From DASXIF01 sp036498145 (GTDB taxonomy: Bacteria > Actinomycetota > Actinomycetes > Mycobacteriales > Jatrophihabitantaceae), in the NCBI GenBank assembly GCA_963708625.1, contig CAVPSV010000002.1, forward strand, positions 806,001 to 870,000: a DNA stretch of 64,000 nucleotides, read 5' to 3'. A program made the position numbers and the translations under genes. The notes beneath the pieces were generated by a model. The model was not told the DNA's origin and did not search any database. It was given only the letters and a program-made list of their open reading frames with translations. Positions 55,123 through 64,000 of this stretch are shown here, in pieces; within the stretch, counting starts at the first letter, position 1; every line of letters starts with the position of its first letter.

Positions 55123-56637
55123 AGCGCCGCCCGCAACGCGGCTCGCAATATCTCGCGGTCGTCGAACGGGTGTACCACACCGGCGACCTCCTGGCCGGGC
55201 TCGTGGCCCTTGCCGGCCACCAGCACGGTGTCCCCCGGCGCGGCCAGCGACACCGCGGTCGCGATCGCCTCCGCGCGGTCCGCGACCTCGCGGATCTCGG
55301 CACGCGTCGCCGCGGGCACCGCCAGCGCTCCTGCCAGCACTGCTGCGCGGATCTCGGCCGGGTCCTCGCTACGCGGGTTGTCGTCGGTGACGACCAGGAC
55401 GTCCGCGGCGCGCGCGGCCACCTCCCCCATCAGTGGTCGCTTCGCGCGGTCCCGGTCACCGCCACTGCCGAGCACCACGATGAGCCGCCCGGCCGTGCGC
55501 GCCCGCAAGGCACGCAGGGCCGCGTCCACCGCCGCCGGCTTGTGGCTGTAGTCCACCACGGCCAGGAACGGCTGACCGGCGTCGACCCGCTCCATCCGCC
55601 CGGGCACCGGCGCGCTCGCCACGGCGTGGGCCACTGCCGCGTCGGGCGGGACCCCGACCCGCTCGAGCAGGGCGAGGGCCAGCAGTGCGTTCGCAACGTT
55701 GAACCGTCCCGGCAGCGCGCAGCCGGTGACCAGATCGACGCCGGGGCCCAGGACGCGGAACGTGCTGCCGCCGTCCGCGACGCTCGACGATGTCCCGGGC
55801 CACCCAACTGGCCCGTGCACCCTCCGCGGTGGCCACGGTGATCGGATCGTCGAGCGTGCGTGCCAGCCGGGCGCCCCACTCGTCGTCGATAACCACCACC
55901 GCGTCGGTCGCCGCGCCGAAGTCGGCACCGAACAGTCGGGATTTGGCGGCGAAGTAGTCGTCCATGTCGCGGTGGAAGTCCAGGTGATCCTGGGACAGGT
56001 TGGTGAATGCGGCGACCGCGGAAGTCGATGCCGTCCACCCGGTGCATCGCGAGCGCGTGGCTGGACACCTCCATCACCACGTCGGCAACACCGCGTTCGA
56101 CGCAGGGCGGCCAGCAGCGCCTGCAGCTCCGGGGCCTCCGGCGTGGTGAATCCGGTCTTGACGAGATCGCTCGCCGATGAAGGTGCCGACGGTGCCGATC
56201 AAGCCCGGCCGGACGTCCGGCCGCCCGCAGCCCGGCGCGTACCAGGAAGCCGGTGGTGGTCTTGCCGCTGGTGCCGGTAATGCCGATGACGCGCAGGCGT
56301 GCACTCGGCTCGCCGTATACGACGGCGGCGACGGGACCGAGCACGGCCCGGACGTCGGGCACGACCAGCGTGCTAGTGCCCGCCGGGCACCAACGCGGCG
56401 CCGGCCGGCGTCGGTGAGTACCGCGACTGCTCCGGCTGCGATCGCCTCGGCCGCGTAGCGGGCACCGTGGGCGTGCGGCCGGGCACGCCGGCGAACAGGT
56501 CGCCGGTCGTGTACCCGGGCGCTGGCGGCGGTGACTCCGGTGACCGTGACGTCGGCGCCGTCGAGCGCGAGCCGCGCGAAACGGTCGGCCAGTTCGACAG
56601 CGAAAGCTGGCACGGCAGGCCTGTCGGGCCGGGGCAC
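55119..56637 (-). CDS. murE: UDP-MurNAc-L-Ala-D-Glu--diamino acid ligase MurE (many frameshifts as sequenced)
   Basis: Adds the third stem residue, usually meso-diaminopimelate in this group. GTG 56637 (VPRPDRPAVPAFAVELADRF) has GGAG 6 nt upstream. Segments in changing frames are GDLFAGVPGR, HGARYAAEAIAAGAVAVLTDAG, AGTSTLVVPDVRAVLGPV to VIGITGTSGKTTTGFLVRAGLRAAG, RPGLIGTVGTFIGE, DLVKTGFTTPEAPELQALLAAL, ERGVADVVMEVSSHALAMHRVDG, MDDYFAAKSRLFG, and a clean C-terminal part from SVADGGSTFRVLGPG on. The mDAP-type specificity motif is visible as DDNPRSEDPAEI. At least eight shifts lie between 56510 and 55790, each of one or two bases. Confidence 0.86.
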
Positions 56638-56684
56638 GGTACTCCGGATTCCCGGTACCCGTCGCGATACCAGTGCGCGGCACG

Positions 56685-58612
56685 TCAGCACACGGTACTT
56701 GGTGAATCCAGCCGGGTGACCGCGTCGCAGCACCTGCAGCGGCACGTGCTTGGACAGCGAGCCGGTCGGCGGGATGTGCGCGTGCTCGAGCTCGTAGGAG
56801 GCGATCTGGTTGAACAGCGGCGCGGCGACGTCGCCGCCCTCGACCCCGTGCGCGGGGTTGTCCACCATGATCGCGACGACGAACTGCGGGTCGTCGGCGG
56901 GCGCCACGCCGGCGAAGGTGTCCCAGTTCATCCAGCTCGAGTAGGCGCCGCCGTGGGCCGGGTCGGGTTGCTGGGCGGTGCCGGTCTTGCCCGCGATGCG
57001 GTAGCCGGGGATGGCGGCCTTCACGCCGGTCCCGCCAGGCTGGGTCACCGACTCGAGCATGGTGCGCAGCGTCAGCGCGGTCTGCGGAGTGATCACAGTG
57101 ATGCCGGCCGGGCTCGGCGGCGTGCTGACCTGGCCGTCCGCGGCCGTGATCGACTTCACGATGCGTGGCGGTACCCGGACGCCGTGATTGGCGATGGTCT
57201 GGTAGATCGAGGCGAGCTGCAGCACCGTCATGCTCTCGCCCTGCCCGAACGGCAGGTTGGCGAACGTCGACGCGGACCAGGTGTTCAGCGGCGGCAGGTA
57301 CCCGGAACTCTCGCCGGGCAGCTCGATGCCGGTCGGCTGACCGACGCCGAACTTCTGCTCGTAGCTGTCCCACATCGTCGGGCCGAGTCGCTGTGCGATC
57401 TCGAGGGTGCCCACGTTCGAGGACTCGGCCAGCACGCCGGTCGCGGTGAACTGCTCGGTGGGATGCCACCACGCGTCGTTGATCGTGACGCCACCCATGG
57501 TGATGCTGTCCGGCACGCTGATCACCTGCGACGGCGTGATGGTGTGCTGCTGCAGCGCGGCGGCGAAAGTGATCGCCTTCTGCACCGAGCCGGGTTCGAA
57601 TGCCGACATCACCGGCGGGTTGATCGGCGCGTTGGGGTTGATGGTGTTGGGATCGGCCGCGTCGAACGTGCCGGAGGCCGCCATGGTGAGCACCTGGCCG
57701 GTGTGTGCGTCGAGCACCACGGCCTCGGCACCGCGCGCGCCAGAGGCCGGTACCGCCTGGTCGAGGAACTGCTGGGTCATGTACTGCAGGTTCTGGTCGA
57801 TCGTCAGCGCGATGGTGTCACCGTTGTTCGCCGCGTCCCGTACGGTCCGGCTGCTCGGGTTGATGTTGCCGACGTTGTCGACGGTGTAGGTGAGGCTGCC
57901 GTCCTTGCCCGCGAGTTGTTTGTTGAAGAGGTACTCGATGCCGGCGGCGCCGGTGCCGTCGGAGTGCACCGTGCCGATGACGTTCGCGCCGACCGTGTGG
58001 TCCGGGTACTCGACGTTGCGTGGTCGGCCTGCGTGTAGACGCCGGTCAGCTTCAGGTCCAGCACGCGCTGGGCGACCACCGTCGACATCGCCGGCGCGAG
58101 CACCGCGTACTGGCCCGGCTTTGCCAGTGCGACGGTGACCTCGGCTGCTGCTCATGCCGAGCAGCGGGCCGAGCTGCTGTGCGTACTGGGCGCGTGCGGC
58201 GGCCGGGATCTGCTGCGGATCGACGGTGATGTCCTGCGCGTCGGAGGTGTAGGCGAGCACCGTGCCGCTGCGATCGACGATGGAGCCGCGCAACGCGTGC
58301 AGCGCGATGGTGTCGACGCGCTGCGCTGTGCCGCGTCGGCATAGTTGCCGTGATTGAGGCCCTGCAGTTGGACGAGTCGGCCACCGATGACCAGCAGTAG
58401 CGTGCAGACGGCGGCGAAGCCGTAGCGCAGGCGCGGGTGCAGCGCGCCCAGCCGAAGCGCCCGGCGGCGGCGGTAGCTGCGCACGGGCCCGGTATTGCGG
58501 CCGGCGCGGCGGTTCGCGGCGCGGCGGTTCGCGGCGCGGCGGTTCACGGCGGGGTCGCGCGCCACGGCGGTTGGCGCCGGGGCGGCCGCCGGGGCGGCCG
58601 TCGCGGCGTCAT
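56685..58612 (-). CDS. ftsI: Penicillin-binding protein FtsI/PbpB (class B transpeptidase; frameshifts as sequenced)
   Basis: Septal transpeptidase. Membrane anchor YGFAAVCTLLLVIGGRLVQL, dimerisation region LRGSIVDRSGTVLAYTSDAQ, active-site Ser in FEPGSVQKAITF (SxxK), SSN in AESSNVGTLEIAQ, and KTG in RIAGKTGTAQQP. Frame changes lie near 58320 (AAQR to VDTIALHALRG), 58143 (GMSSS to EVTVALAKPGQYAVLAPAMS), 58020 (to RNVEYPDHTVGANVIG), probably near 58550 in the Arg-rich N-terminus, and near 56730. The natural stop appears to be TGA 56685-56687 in the neighbouring frame (DAVTRLDSPSTVC). Start ATG 58612 overlaps the likely ftsL stop (ATGA); GTG 58547 is an alternative. Confidence 0.86.
58501..58545 (-). 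repeat. Three tandem 15-bp units in the FtsI N-terminus
   Basis: Units at 58501, 58516 and 58531 (gcggcgcggcggttc; first with one mismatch) encode NRRAA-type residues just before the membrane anchor. GC-only repeats of this kind promote both slippage and sequencing indels, so the copy number is uncertain. Confidence 0.8.
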
Positions 58613-59146
58613 CGGGTGCCGCCGAGCGTGGTGGTCGGTGTGGGCGTGGGCTGCGGCTTGGGTGTGGCGCGGCCGTGGCCGGGTCGTCTCGCGCCGGCGT
58701 CGCGCCATGGCCGTCGACTTGCGGGCGTCGGCGGGTTTTGCGCTGCTGCGGGACGCGTTGTGGCCGGCTGTGCCGGCGCGGCGCGGGGGCGGCGCAACCG
58801 CGGCGCTGGCCGGCGCGGGGCTGCCCAGCACCCGGACGCTGCCGTTCGGCCCGATCTCCAGGAAGGCCGGGTTGCCGGCGGGGACCATGCCCAGCTGCGC
58901 CGCCGCACTGCCGAGTGCGCCGGGAGCGGCGCTGGCGGCGACCTGGTTCTGCAATTGCTGCACTTGCGCCGCGACGCCGGCGTCCTTGGCGGCGAAATCG
59001 TGGCGGCGCACCTCGTTGGCCGCCGATGCCGTGTTGAGCAGCAGCAGCAGGCACATGCCGCCGACCACCAGGCCGAGCAGCAACAGCGCGAACGGCACCC
59101 GCGGGGCGTGCGTCGGTCCGCGGGGCTGCGCTGTCCGGTCGGTCAT
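58609..59146 (-). CDS. ftsL: Cell division protein FtsL-like (one probable frameshift)
   Basis: Bitopic divisome protein. Starts MTDRTAQPRGPTHAPRVP at ATG 59146, overlapping the rsmH stop (ATGA). One membrane helix (FALLLLGLVVGGMCLLLLLN) is followed by a short coiled coil with AAQVQQLQNQVAA and the conserved LGSAAAQLGMVPAGNPAFLEI. The tail is Pro/Ala/Arg-rich. Near 58690 the frame probably shifts: the next frame ends TPKPQPTPTPTTTLGGTR with TGA overlapping the ftsI ATG at 58612, whereas the unshifted frame runs on to 58544. Confidence 0.8.
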
Positions 59147-60171
59147 GCGGGCATCCGGATGCGTTCGGCAGCGCGCAGCCGCACCGACGCCGAGCGCGGG
59201 TTGGCCGCTATTTCCGTCGGCGCGGCGCAGCGTCGCCACGGACCAGCAGCCGCAGCTGCGGACCCCGCTCGGCGAGTGCTCACCGGCAGCCCGGGTGGCG
59301 TGGTGTCGGTGGCAAGCGCGGCGAGCGCCTGCTTGACGATGCGGTCCTCCAGCGAGTGGTAGGCGAGCACGACGATGCGGCCGCCGACGAGCAGGGTGCC
59401 GACGGCGGCCGGTATTGCCGTGCGCACGGTGTCGAGCTCGCCGTTGACCTCGATCCGCAGCGCCTGGAACGTTCGCTTGGCCGGGTTGCCGCCGGTACGG
59501 CGCGCGGCGCGCCGGGATGGCGTCACGGACGAGTTCGGCAAGCCGGGCCGATGACGTGAGCGGCGCGCGACGGCGTTCCCGATCGATGGCCTGTGCCACC
59601 CGAAGCGCAAACCGCTCCTCGCCGTATTCGCGCAGGATGCGGGCGAGATCCGTGACCGGGTAGGTGTTCACCACGATCTGCGCGGTGAGTTCGGAGCCGG
59701 GGTCCATGCGCATGTCCAGCGGCGCGTCCTGGGCGTAGGCGAAGCCCCGCTCGGCGACGTCGAGCTGCATGGAGGAGACGCCGAGGTCGAACAGCACGCC
59801 GTGCACCCCCGGCACGCCGAGCTCGTCGAGCACCTCGGGCATGCGGTCATAGACGGCGTGCACCAGCTGCACCCGGCGGCCGAACCGGGCGAGCCGTTCC
59901 CGCTGATCGACAGGGCGTCCGGGTCGCGGTCCAGTCCGACCAGTGTGAGCTGCGGATGCGCGGCAAGCAGCGCCTCCGCGTGACCGCCGAGGCCGAGCGT
60001 GGCGTCGACGACGGTGGCGGGCCGGTCCGCGATCGCCGGTGCGAGCAGCGCCAGTACCCGCTCCAGCAGCACCGGCACGTGCTGGGGTGGCGCTGGCGGT
60101 ACCGGTTGCGCAGGTGGTCCATCGCCCGCACCGACCTCGCCACCGGCGGCGGGGTTGTCCGGTCCGTCCAT
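59143..60171 (-). CDS. rsmH: 16S rRNA (cytosine-1402-N4)-methyltransferase RsmH (frameshifts as sequenced)
   Basis: SAM-dependent rRNA methyltransferase (MraW). ATG 60171 has AGAGGA 6 nt upstream. Recognised segments are HVPVLLERVLALLAP, VVDATLGLGGHAEALL and GLDRDPDAL, then in another frame ERLARFGRRVQLVHAVYD, GVLFDLGVSSMQLDVAERGF and MRMDPGS. Next come KRTFQALRIEVNGELDTV and GRIVVLAYHSLEDRIVKQ, then AERGPQLRLLVRGD, and finally PTEIAANPRSASVRLRAAER. Shifts lie near 59911, 59510, 59283 and 59225 and cancel out over the 1029-nt span. Confidence 0.9.
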
Positions 60172-60402
60172 CGAGTCCTCTTCCGGTGACTGGCGCTGCG
60201 GCGTGTGGCGGTGGTTTGTCGGTGGCTGTCGCGGTGGGTTCTGTCGGTCCGGCGAGGTGGGCGGCTGGTCTGCGTGTCGTCCGGTCTGGTCTCCGCCCGT
60301 CCGACGCCTGGCACCGGGGAAGGTGTGCCAGGTGAAGGGCGGGGGGAGGCCGGGCCGGACGCGTGGCGCTGCTGATGTCAGCGGCTCAGGCAGCCCAGTG
60401 GC

Positions 60403-60835
60403 TCAGAGCACTCCGGGCAGCACCTCCTCGGCGATGTCGGCGAAGGCCTGCTCGGTGCCGTCCAGGTAGGTCTGCCACGCCTGCGGCGTCCCACACCTCG
60501 ATACGTGTGTTGGCGCCGATGACCACGCAGTCCTTGCTCAGTCCGGCGTAGTCGCGCAGCGGCGCGGGAACGGTGATGCGGCCCTGAGCGTCCGGCGTCT
60601 CGTGAGACGCGGAGGCGAACAGCACGCGCCCGTAGTCGCGCACCCGCCGGTCGGTGACCGGAGCACTGCGCAGCGCGTCGGTGAATCGGGCGAACTCGGT
60701 GACGGGGAAGACGAACAGGCAGCGGTCCTGTCCTTTGCAGATCACCAGACCACCTTCCAGTTCGGGCCGAAACCGGGCCGGAAGCGCGAGCCGGCCCTTG
60801 TCGTCGAGCCGCGGCGTGTGGGTGCCGAGGAACAT
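60403..60835 (-). CDS. mraZ: Transcriptional regulator MraZ (143 aa; one frameshift as sequenced)
   Basis: AbrB-like DNA-binding protein controlling the dcw operon. Two repeats are visible: FLGTHTPRLDDKGRLALPARF near the N-terminus and FASASHETPDAQGRITVPAPLR in the second half. Near 60485 one extra G (GCCGCAGGCG) breaks IEVWDA from QAWQTYLDGTEQAFAD and IAEEVLPGVL. With it removed, the stop is TGA 60403-60405 and length is the family-standard 143. ATG 60835 has GGAGGTGG about 8 nt upstream. First gene of the leftward operon and probably autoregulated through the boxes at 60881-60905. Confidence 0.92.
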
Positions 60836-60880
60836 CGACACCACCTCCGAACCGCGTCGACCACCGAATTCAGCGCTTCC

Positions 60881-60905
60881 CCCACCGTTCCCCACTTTAC
60901 CCCAC
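60881..60905 (-). promoter_or_regulatory. Three MraZ boxes at 10-bp spacing
   Basis: On the minus strand TGGGG occurs three times at exact 10-bp spacing (plus-strand CCCA-ends at 60881, 60891 and 60901). TGGGN direct repeats at helical-turn spacing are the known MraZ operator in other bacteria. They overlap the -10 element and start region of the mraZ promoter, so bound MraZ would block transcription. Confidence 0.85.
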
Positions 60906-60921
60906 CGCGCGTCTTCGTCAA
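60894..60921 (-). promoter_or_regulatory. Sigma-70-type promoter for the mraZ/dcw operon
   Basis: TTGACG (60921-60916) and TAAAGT (60899-60894) are separated by 16 nt on the minus strand, close to the housekeeping consensus. Predicted transcription start is about 60887, giving a leader of about 50 nt to the mraZ ATG. Confidence 0.7.
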
Positions 60922-61110
60922 CGCGAAACTGCGGCGTGTCCGCACCTGTGCGCGCACCGTTTCGGCGCCTGACGCGCGCCCCAACATGGCGTCGGGTCAT
61001 CGCGAGTTGATCGAGGATCGAACTTCCGCCCGTACCGGCCCGTGACAAATCTCGGCAATACTCGACGTGCGCGCGCAGCGGAGCGAGCGCGGATTGAACG
61101 AGGACGAGAC

Positions 61111-62196
61111 GTGGACGATGTGTATCGCGAAGCAAACAGTGCGGCTCACGCTGCGCCGACGATCGGCACCCCGGCGCCGGCTGCGCCCGCCTCGGTCCGC
61201 GAGGCCACCGCACGGATCTCGGCCAACATCGAGCGGGTGATCGAGGGCAAGCGCACGGCGATCGAGCTTGGCCTGGCCGTCCTGTTCGCCGAGGGACACC
61301 TGCTCATCGAGGACGTCCCGGGCGTGGGCAAGACCAAGTACGCCAAGGCACTGGCGCGATCGATCGACTGCTCGGTACGGCGGATTCAGTTCACGCCGGA
61401 CCTGCTGCCCAGCGACATCACCGGCGTCAGCGTCTACAACGCCGAGGATCGCGACTTCGAGTTCAAGCCGGGACCGGTATTCGCCAACCTGGTCGTCGGC
61501 GACGAGATCAACCGGGCCGCACCAAAGACCCAGGCCGCGCTGCTGGAGTGCATGGAGGAGCGCCAGGTCACCGTGGACGGCGTCACCTACGGCCTCGAAG
61601 CGCCGTTCATGGTGCTCGCCACGCAGAACCCCATCGACATGGAGGGCACGTACCCGCTGCCGGAGGCCCAGCGAGACAGGTTCACCGCGCGGATCTCCAT
61701 GGGCTACCCGGACCACGCGGCGGAGATCGCGATGCTCGAGGAGCACGCCTCGATCGATCCGCTCGACTCGCTGCGGCCCGTCTCGGACGCCACCGAGGTG
61801 CGTTCGCTGATCGAAGGGGTGCGCCGCGTGCACGTCGCCGACGCGGTCAAGGCCTATGCGGTCGATCTCGCCGAAGCGACTCGCCGTACCGCGGACGTCC
61901 GCCTCGGCGCCTCACCCCGCGCCACCCTGCAACTCGTGCGCATGTCCAAGGCGTGGGCAGCGGTCCAGGGCCGCGACTACGTCATTCCGGACGACCTGCA
62001 GCTGCTGCTCGCACGCGTGTTCGCCCACCGCATCCTGCTGACGCCGGACGCCCACGTCGCGGGACGCACCGCCGAACACGTGCTCGGCCGCGTCGTGGAC
62101 GCGGTCCCGATTCCCGGCGAGCCGAGGCCGGGACAGCCGCGGGAGGTCTATGCGCGCGGCGGCCGGCAGGACATGCCCACCGGCCGGGTGCGCTGA
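61111..62196 (+). CDS. MoxR-family AAA+ ATPase (361 aa)
   Basis: Chaperone-like AAA+ ATPase. Walker A is in EDVPGVGKTKYAKAL, Walker B in VVGDEINRAAPKTQAALLECM, sensor 1 in LATQNPIDMEGTYPLPEAQ, and the C-terminal lid has RLGASPRATLQLVR. GTG 61111 follows GAGGACG and is preferred; GTG 61042 would add 23 Arg-rich residues. Next to DUF58 and transglutaminase genes, as here, MoxR proteins are thought to help assemble or activate envelope complexes (inference). Divergent from mraZ with a 275-nt gap. Confidence 0.93.
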   Translation: MDDVYREANSAAHAAPTIGTPAPAAPASVREATARISANIERVIEGKRTAIELGLAVLFAEGHLLIEDVPGVGKTKYAKALARSIDCSVRRIQFTPDLLPSDITGVSVYNAEDRDFEFKPGPVFANLVVGDEINRAAPKTQAALLECMEERQVTVDGVTYGLEAPFMVLATQNPIDMEGTYPLPEAQRDRFTARISMGYPDHAAEIAMLEEHASIDPLDSLRPVSDATEVRSLIEGVRRVHVADAVKAYAVDLAEATRRTADVRLGASPRATLQLVRMSKAWAAVQGRDYVIPDDLQLLLARVFAHRILLTPDAHVAGRTAEHVLGRVVDAVPIPGEPRPGQPREVYARGGRQDMPTGRVR

Positions 62197-62199
62197 GCG

Positions 62200-63622
62200 T
62201 TGGCCCGGATCCGCGCCGGGCTTCACCACACGCGCCACCTGCTTGCTCGCCGCCGGAGCGACAGCAGTCCTGTGCGGGCTCGTCCTCGGCGAGATCGACC
62301 TCGTCCGTGCCGGTGTCTTCGCCGCCGCAATTCCGCTGCTCGCCGCGCTCGTCGTGCACCGCTCCCGGGTGCGGATCGCCAACCGGCGCAGCGTGGAACC
62401 GACACAGGCCGAGGCCGGTGGGGCGGTGACCATGCACCTCAGCATCAGCAACCGGTCCGCGCTGGCGACCGGATCGCTGCTGCTCGAGGACACGCTGCCG
62501 GCGCAGCTGGCCGGCCACGCGCGGTTCGTGATTCCCGGGCTCGCCGGCCGCGAGGCGCGCACAGTCTCCTATCGAATGCCGCGACTCTCGCGCGGTAGGT
62601 ACCGGGCCGGCCCGCTGCGCATCCGTCTCACCGATCCGTTCCACATGATCGATCTGGTCCGTTCGTTCAGCGCCACCACCGACTTCGTGGTTGCCCCCGT
62701 CGTGGACGCGCTGCCCGCACTGGAACCGCCGCGCTCACACGACATCGGCGACAACGCCGGCAGCCACTCCATCGGCACCCGCGGTGCCGACGATGCCTCG
62801 ACCCGCGAGTACCGCACCGGTGACGACCTGCGCAAGATCCACTGGCGCTCGTCGGCGCATACCGGGGCGCTCATGGTGCGCCAGGAGGAGCGGCCGTGGC
62901 AGGGCCGGACCACGCTGCTGCTCGACTTGCGCGCCGATGCCCACGTGGCGCAACTGCGCGGCGCGATCGGGCCGGACACCGAGTCTGGCGTGGCCCCGGA
63001 CGACGTGCGCATGCGCGACAGTGCCGAGTGGGCCATCAGTGCCGCGGCGAGCATCGCGACTCACCTCCTGCACGCCGGGCGCGAGGTCGGCATGGTCAGT
63101 GATCTCGACGACGCGAAGCGCGAGCACTATGCCACCGCCCGCGACCTGGTCGCGTATCTGGCCGGCGCACGTACCTCCCGCCGTCCTGACCTGACCCCGG
63201 TCGCCGGGGCCGTCCGCGCCGCGGCCCGCGACTCGGCCGTGATCGCCGTGCTGGGCCGGCTGGACGCCGCGAGCCTGCGCGCACTCGCCGACGCCCATCC
63301 CCGCGGTTCGGCAGTGCCCGCGCTGGCGATGCTGCTGGACACCGCGACGTGGGCGGGCGACGGGCGCGATATCGAGCACGGCAGCGGCAGCGGCGTGGGC
63401 AGCGGCAACATCGACGGCAACGGACGCGGCAATGCCGGCGAGGACCGCCTCGCCGATCACTGCGCAGCCACCGGCCGGGTACTCACCGCGGCCGGGTGGC
63501 GTGTGGTCGTGGTTCGCCGCGGTGACCGGGTTGCCGACTCCTGGCGATTGCTGCTGCGTGGCCGCAGCGCCACCATGGTGACGTCCGGCGCCGGCACGGC
63601 CATCGGTGGAGCACCGCGATGA
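62200..63622 (+). CDS. DUF58 domain-containing protein (about 474 aa; N-terminal frameshift as sequenced)
   Basis: Membrane-anchored protein with a von Willebrand-like DUF58 core: STREYRTGDDLRKIHWRSSAHTGALMVRQEE. N-terminal membrane pair is around LLAAGATAVLCGLVLGEIDLVRAGVFAAAIPLLAAL. In the C-part a Gly-rich insert (GSGSGVGSGNIDGNGRGNAG) interrupts the domain. The normal N-terminus ARIRAGL is read from TTG 62200, but TTRATCLLAAG lies one frame on, so one extra base near 62224 is likely. Without it the only start is ATG 62150, inside moxR. Linked to moxR and the next gene, with which it shares ATGA. Function unknown. Confidence 0.85.
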
Positions 63623-64000
63623 CCTCGACCCGGACCGAGCCGGTCCCACCGCCCGCGCCGCCGTCGGCCGCGCACTCGCCGGCCCGAACCGTGTCGCGAC
63701 GGATCAGCCGACGGGCAAGCGGACCGTCGGGCTGGGAGCGCACGGTGCGCAGCATGCTCGCCGTCGCGCTCGGCGTGTTGCCACTGGTGGATTTGTTCAC
63801 CGAGGCGCGGTGGTTGTTCGATGCCTACGCCGCCATTGCCATCGTCGGCGGCACCGCGGCCCTGCTCCGGCTTCGCTACCAACCCAGGGTCTGGCACACC
63901 TGGGCGGGTGTGGCCCTGCTCGCCCTTTTCCTCACCTGGCGGTTCGTGCCGGAGCACGCGATCGCCGGCTTCATCCCCACCGCCGGGACCGGCACCGACA
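63619..64000 (+). CDS. Transglutaminase/TgpA-type membrane protein, 5' part
   Basis: The ATG at 63619 overlaps the DUF58 stop (ATGA). 127 codons are visible before the window ends. A Pro/Ala-rich and Arg-rich cytoplasmic N-terminus is followed by hydrophobic segments (SMLAVALGVLPLVDLF, AAIAIVGGTAALLRL and TWAGVALLALFLTW). Position after moxR and DUF58 is that of the TgpA_N (DUF3488)/transglutaminase-core membrane protein in actinobacteria; the catalytic domain would lie outside the window, so the call rests on context and the membrane start. Confidence 0.7.
   Translation, partial: MTSTRTEPVPPPAPPSAAHSPARTVSRRISRRASGPSGWERTVRSMLAVALGVLPLVDLFTEARWLFDAYAAIAIVGGTAALLRLRYQPRVWHTWAGVALLALFLTWRFVPEHAIAGFIPTAGTGTD

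Overview
The window is GC-rich (roughly 70%) actinobacterial chromosome. Signs of this are GTG starts chained through GTGA/ATGA overlaps, an F420-type luciferase-like enzyme, a 13E12-type DUF222/HNH protein, a PriA-type HisA, the DivIVA/SepF/YggT division set, and a translational T-box before ileS. Gene order resembles mycobacterial and frankialean his/trp and dcw neighbourhoods. My best guess is a non-mycobacterial member of the Frankia/Jatrophihabitans/Mycobacteriales side of the Actinomycetia. I cannot name a genus. I see no tRNA, rRNA, CRISPR array, transposase or prophage.

Layout. 1-1076 is the start of ffh. 1106-6554 is a tight leftward operon (phosphotransferase, acyl-CoA dehydrogenase, TetR, LLM oxidoreductase, two SDR enzymes) behind a 16-bp palindrome, probably an acyl-CoA catabolic operon with its own repressor. 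6609-8283 holds a VIT-family transporter and lgt. 8499-10371 is a decayed island: a DUF222/HNH gene with tandem repeats and a sigma-factor relic. 11384-17823 carries trpA, trpB, trpC, a Trp-operon membrane protein, trpE and hisI, with a Pro/Tyr-rich membrane gene in the opposite direction between trpB and trpC. 17871-20427 is a two-component system. 21788-26995 is hisF-hisA(priA)-hisH-hisB-hisC-hisD. No trpF is present, and PriA is expected to supply that step.

27000-31776 holds two membrane genes and dnaE. otsB and otsA (trehalose) converge near 32.7 kb. 34308-37479 is rluD-like, lspA and a large histone-H1-like/DksA-like protein. ileS (37947-41121, rightward) follows its T-box. From 41158 to 60835 runs a leftward division and wall cluster: zinc-motif membrane protein, divIVA, yggT, sepF, yggS, ftsZ, ftsQ, murC, murG, ftsW, murD, mraY, murF, murE, ftsI, ftsL, rsmH, mraZ, headed by a clear promoter with three MraZ boxes. 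Divergent from it are moxR, a DUF58 gene and the start of a transglutaminase-type membrane gene.

Data quality matters here. hisF and ileS each carry one 1-nt frameshift. About 53.7-62.2 kb has at least twenty single-base-scale frameshifts inside otherwise perfectly recognisable essential genes (murF, murE, ftsI, ftsL, rsmH, mraZ, DUF58). I read these as consensus errors, so coordinates for those genes are whole-locus spans.
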